Shown in pieces: positions 1-64,000 of a stretch of 64,000 bases of DNA. The position numbers were made by a program, and so were the translations under genes. A model generated the notes under the pieces. That model was not told the origin of the DNA. It did no database searches and worked only from the letters and a program-made list of their open reading frames with translations. This DNA is from Rapana venosa. Taxonomy: Eukaryota > Mollusca > Gastropoda > Neogastropoda > Muricidae. Where the stretch lies: assembly GCA_028751875.1 (NCBI GenBank), contig CM054134.1, positions 49,034,738 to 49,098,737 on the forward strand, in the 5' to 3' direction. Every line of letters starts with the position of its first letter. Positions within the stretch are counted from its first letter, which is position 1.

Positions 1-112
1 TGGTGGCAGACCAGATTATGATCAATGGTTGTGTTGTGTTGTATTATACAGACATGATCAATGAGATGGTGGCAGATCAGATTATGGTCAATGGTTGTGT
101 TGTGTTATACAG

Positions 113-134
<22 letters not shown>
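1..134 (+). repeat. 61-66 base repeat spanning the exon 1 acceptor
   Basis: Two tandem units (from 1 and from 67) and the start of a third (128-134). Each carries the acceptor tatacag and the first 22 bases of exon 1. The array may extend to the left of the window. The extra acceptor (exon start 52) is 61 bases before the real one, so its use would shift the frame. Confidence 0.85.
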
Positions 135-62632
<62,498 letters not shown>

Positions 62633-63930
62633 TGGTGTCGATTCAGCTGAATTGTTCAGGGGGAAAAAAGCCTAAAACCATTACCATCAACCACACCAAG
62701 GGCTGGTCTGATCAGTTGTAGACTTGAACTCATCACAGTGAAAATTGCTGGGCCTCTGGTGAGAAAGGCTCCAGGATGTATTTAACTGAATATAAAACTG
62801 TTACCTGTGCAAAATTGTGGACTTGGAGGACTGCTGAAAGTACAGTTTCAGGTGTGAGAAAAGTCTGCTGTTACAAGACATCCAACGTTGAAGTCTTCTC
62901 AAAGACATGTGGGTTCTTTTCTCATCAAAAGCACAGCCCATGTTATGTGAATGTTTTATTCTATAAGCGAGCAGAAATGTGGTTGTGACGTGAAGTGATC
63001 AGAAGCAGTGGGACAAAACTGCATGAATTTATTGCAGTGTGTGATCGTGGCTACTAAAGGAACGCCCAGAGAAGCCAAGAATGAAACCCTGAACCAGTCA
63101 CAAAGTTTGAAATGCATGTGTTACTCTGTTGTGATAATACCATTCTGTTGTGTTACGGTTTGCTGGTGATGATGGATTTGTTGTGCTTTATGATACATTG
63201 TGTTCCTGCTGATTGCTTTGTGCGTGTTTAATGTATGTGCAACAATGCTGTGTAAAGTCAGAGCAAAGGGTTAAGAAGTGTCAGTATGTAAACATTGGTG
63301 GTACAGACTTATGACAGACAGATCGCTCCTTGTTGGGATGATGGGGACTCTTTCAGTGAAAATAGTTTCCCTGCCTTAGTGAATGTCTGTGCTTGAAATT
63401 TTCTCTCTGCTTTTGCTCTCTCTTTTCTGCCATCTCAGTCCATTTTGCCTTTTTCCAAGCAAGTCTGATTTTTTTTTTTAATCACAGTGTTTGACATTTT
63501 GCTTGTACTGTTACATTATCGCACCCATAGAGTGAAATTGTAAAAACTGGAATGAGCGCAGGAGGTTCATTCTGTAGTGTCTTTTGTCTTGTTATGTGGG
63601 TATTTTTCACTTTGAAATATTTATTTTTAAAAAATAATTTCTTTTATAATCTGGGAATAATGAATTAAATAGAATGGCTGGCACCCCTAGAACATTACCT
63701 GTCTTAAGGAACAGAAAAGTTAAGGTAATATTCCATTTAATGGCGATTTCAGTTGTGTTTGTTTTTTCAGGTTGACATTCTTCGATTTCTGAGGGGATAG
63801 GAATTTGTTGCATTTGAGTTACTCTGAGATTGGCAGGGCTGAAAGTGACATGAAATGAAATGAAAGGCAGACTGTGCAGCATCATAACTGCCCCTGTGGG
63901 AGCTAATAAAACATGTGACTCTGCCATTTG
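62633..63930 (+). other. NBEAL1: 3' untranslated region of the NBEAL gene
   Basis: No intron signal or conserved coding is seen after the stop. The stretch is AT-rich, with a pyrimidine-rich part (about 63360-63480) weakly like the interspersed family at 55968-56285. The 3' end is placed from the poly(A) signal at 63905; a longer UTR leaving the window cannot be excluded. Confidence 0.6.
63905..63910 (+). promoter_or_regulatory. Candidate polyadenylation signal AATAAA
   Basis: Canonical hexamer about 1.27 kb after the stop, followed 25-40 bases later by a GT-rich stretch (tttgttgtttgt) that suits a downstream element. It is the best candidate in the 3' UTR. Confidence 0.55.
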
Positions 63931-64000
63931 TTGTTTGTAGAGCCGTCCTTTCTTTCTACCTTGTGGAGAAAGAGCACACATCATTTTATGATCATTCTAT

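Noticed and set aside
63607..63984. 125-codon minus frame at the right edge as a possible convergent gene
   Set aside because: It overlaps the probable 3' UTR and poly(A) signal of the NBEAL gene, has no motif, and its composition looks like intron or UTR sequence.

Overview
This is a piece of a large intron-rich animal nuclear genome, most likely a mollusc and, I would guess, a marine gastropod. The guess rests on the mixture of tRNA-derived SINEs, 5'-truncated non-LTR retrotransposons, piggyBac-type elements and very abundant GT, GA and CT microsatellites; nothing in the window names the species. There are no bacterial-style genes, operons or CRISPR arrays.

One host gene, on the plus strand, fills the window. 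I could trace 49 consecutive coding exons (113 to 62632) whose splice phases agree from first to last and which encode about 2,352 residues ending in a stop. The product is a neurobeachin-like BEACH protein of the NBEAL1/NBEAL2 type: armadillo-like N-terminal part (its beginning lies upstream of the window), a concanavalin-A-like module (exons 7-10), a long helical middle with one large Ser/Pro-rich disordered exon (exon 21), a PH-BEACH domain (exons 31-32), the BEACH domain (exons 34-41) and C-terminal WD40 repeats (exons 42-49). The 3' UTR runs from 62633 to about 63.93 kb, with an AATAAA at 63905.

The introns hold the rest. Mobile elements: a piggyBac element with both ends and TTAA duplications (52857-55507); a second, internally decayed TTAA-flanked piggyBac-like element (18090-19199); a candidate small TTAA-flanked MITE (45000-45261); a 5'-truncated LINE with a 16-bp target duplication (36766-38740); a second LINE on the minus strand (48884-50335) and remnants of others (9300-9520, 11160-11495, 51903-52540); several SINE families, one of them a tRNA/5S-rRNA chimera; and two unnamed interspersed repeat families.

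The most unusual signal is a recurring one. At five exon borders a minisatellite has formed whose repeat unit spans the splice junction, so each unit carries a copy of the acceptor (exons 1, 7, 9, 40) or the donor (exon 47) plus a few exon bases. At exon 9 there are 14 extra acceptors with a 48-base unit. The three nearest are in frame and stop-free, so their use would add 16, 32 or 48 residues to the protein.

Parts of the sequence look technically damaged: 56584-57300 is a homopolymer-ridden second rendering of the sequence that follows it, and 36418-36703 has very long G and C runs.
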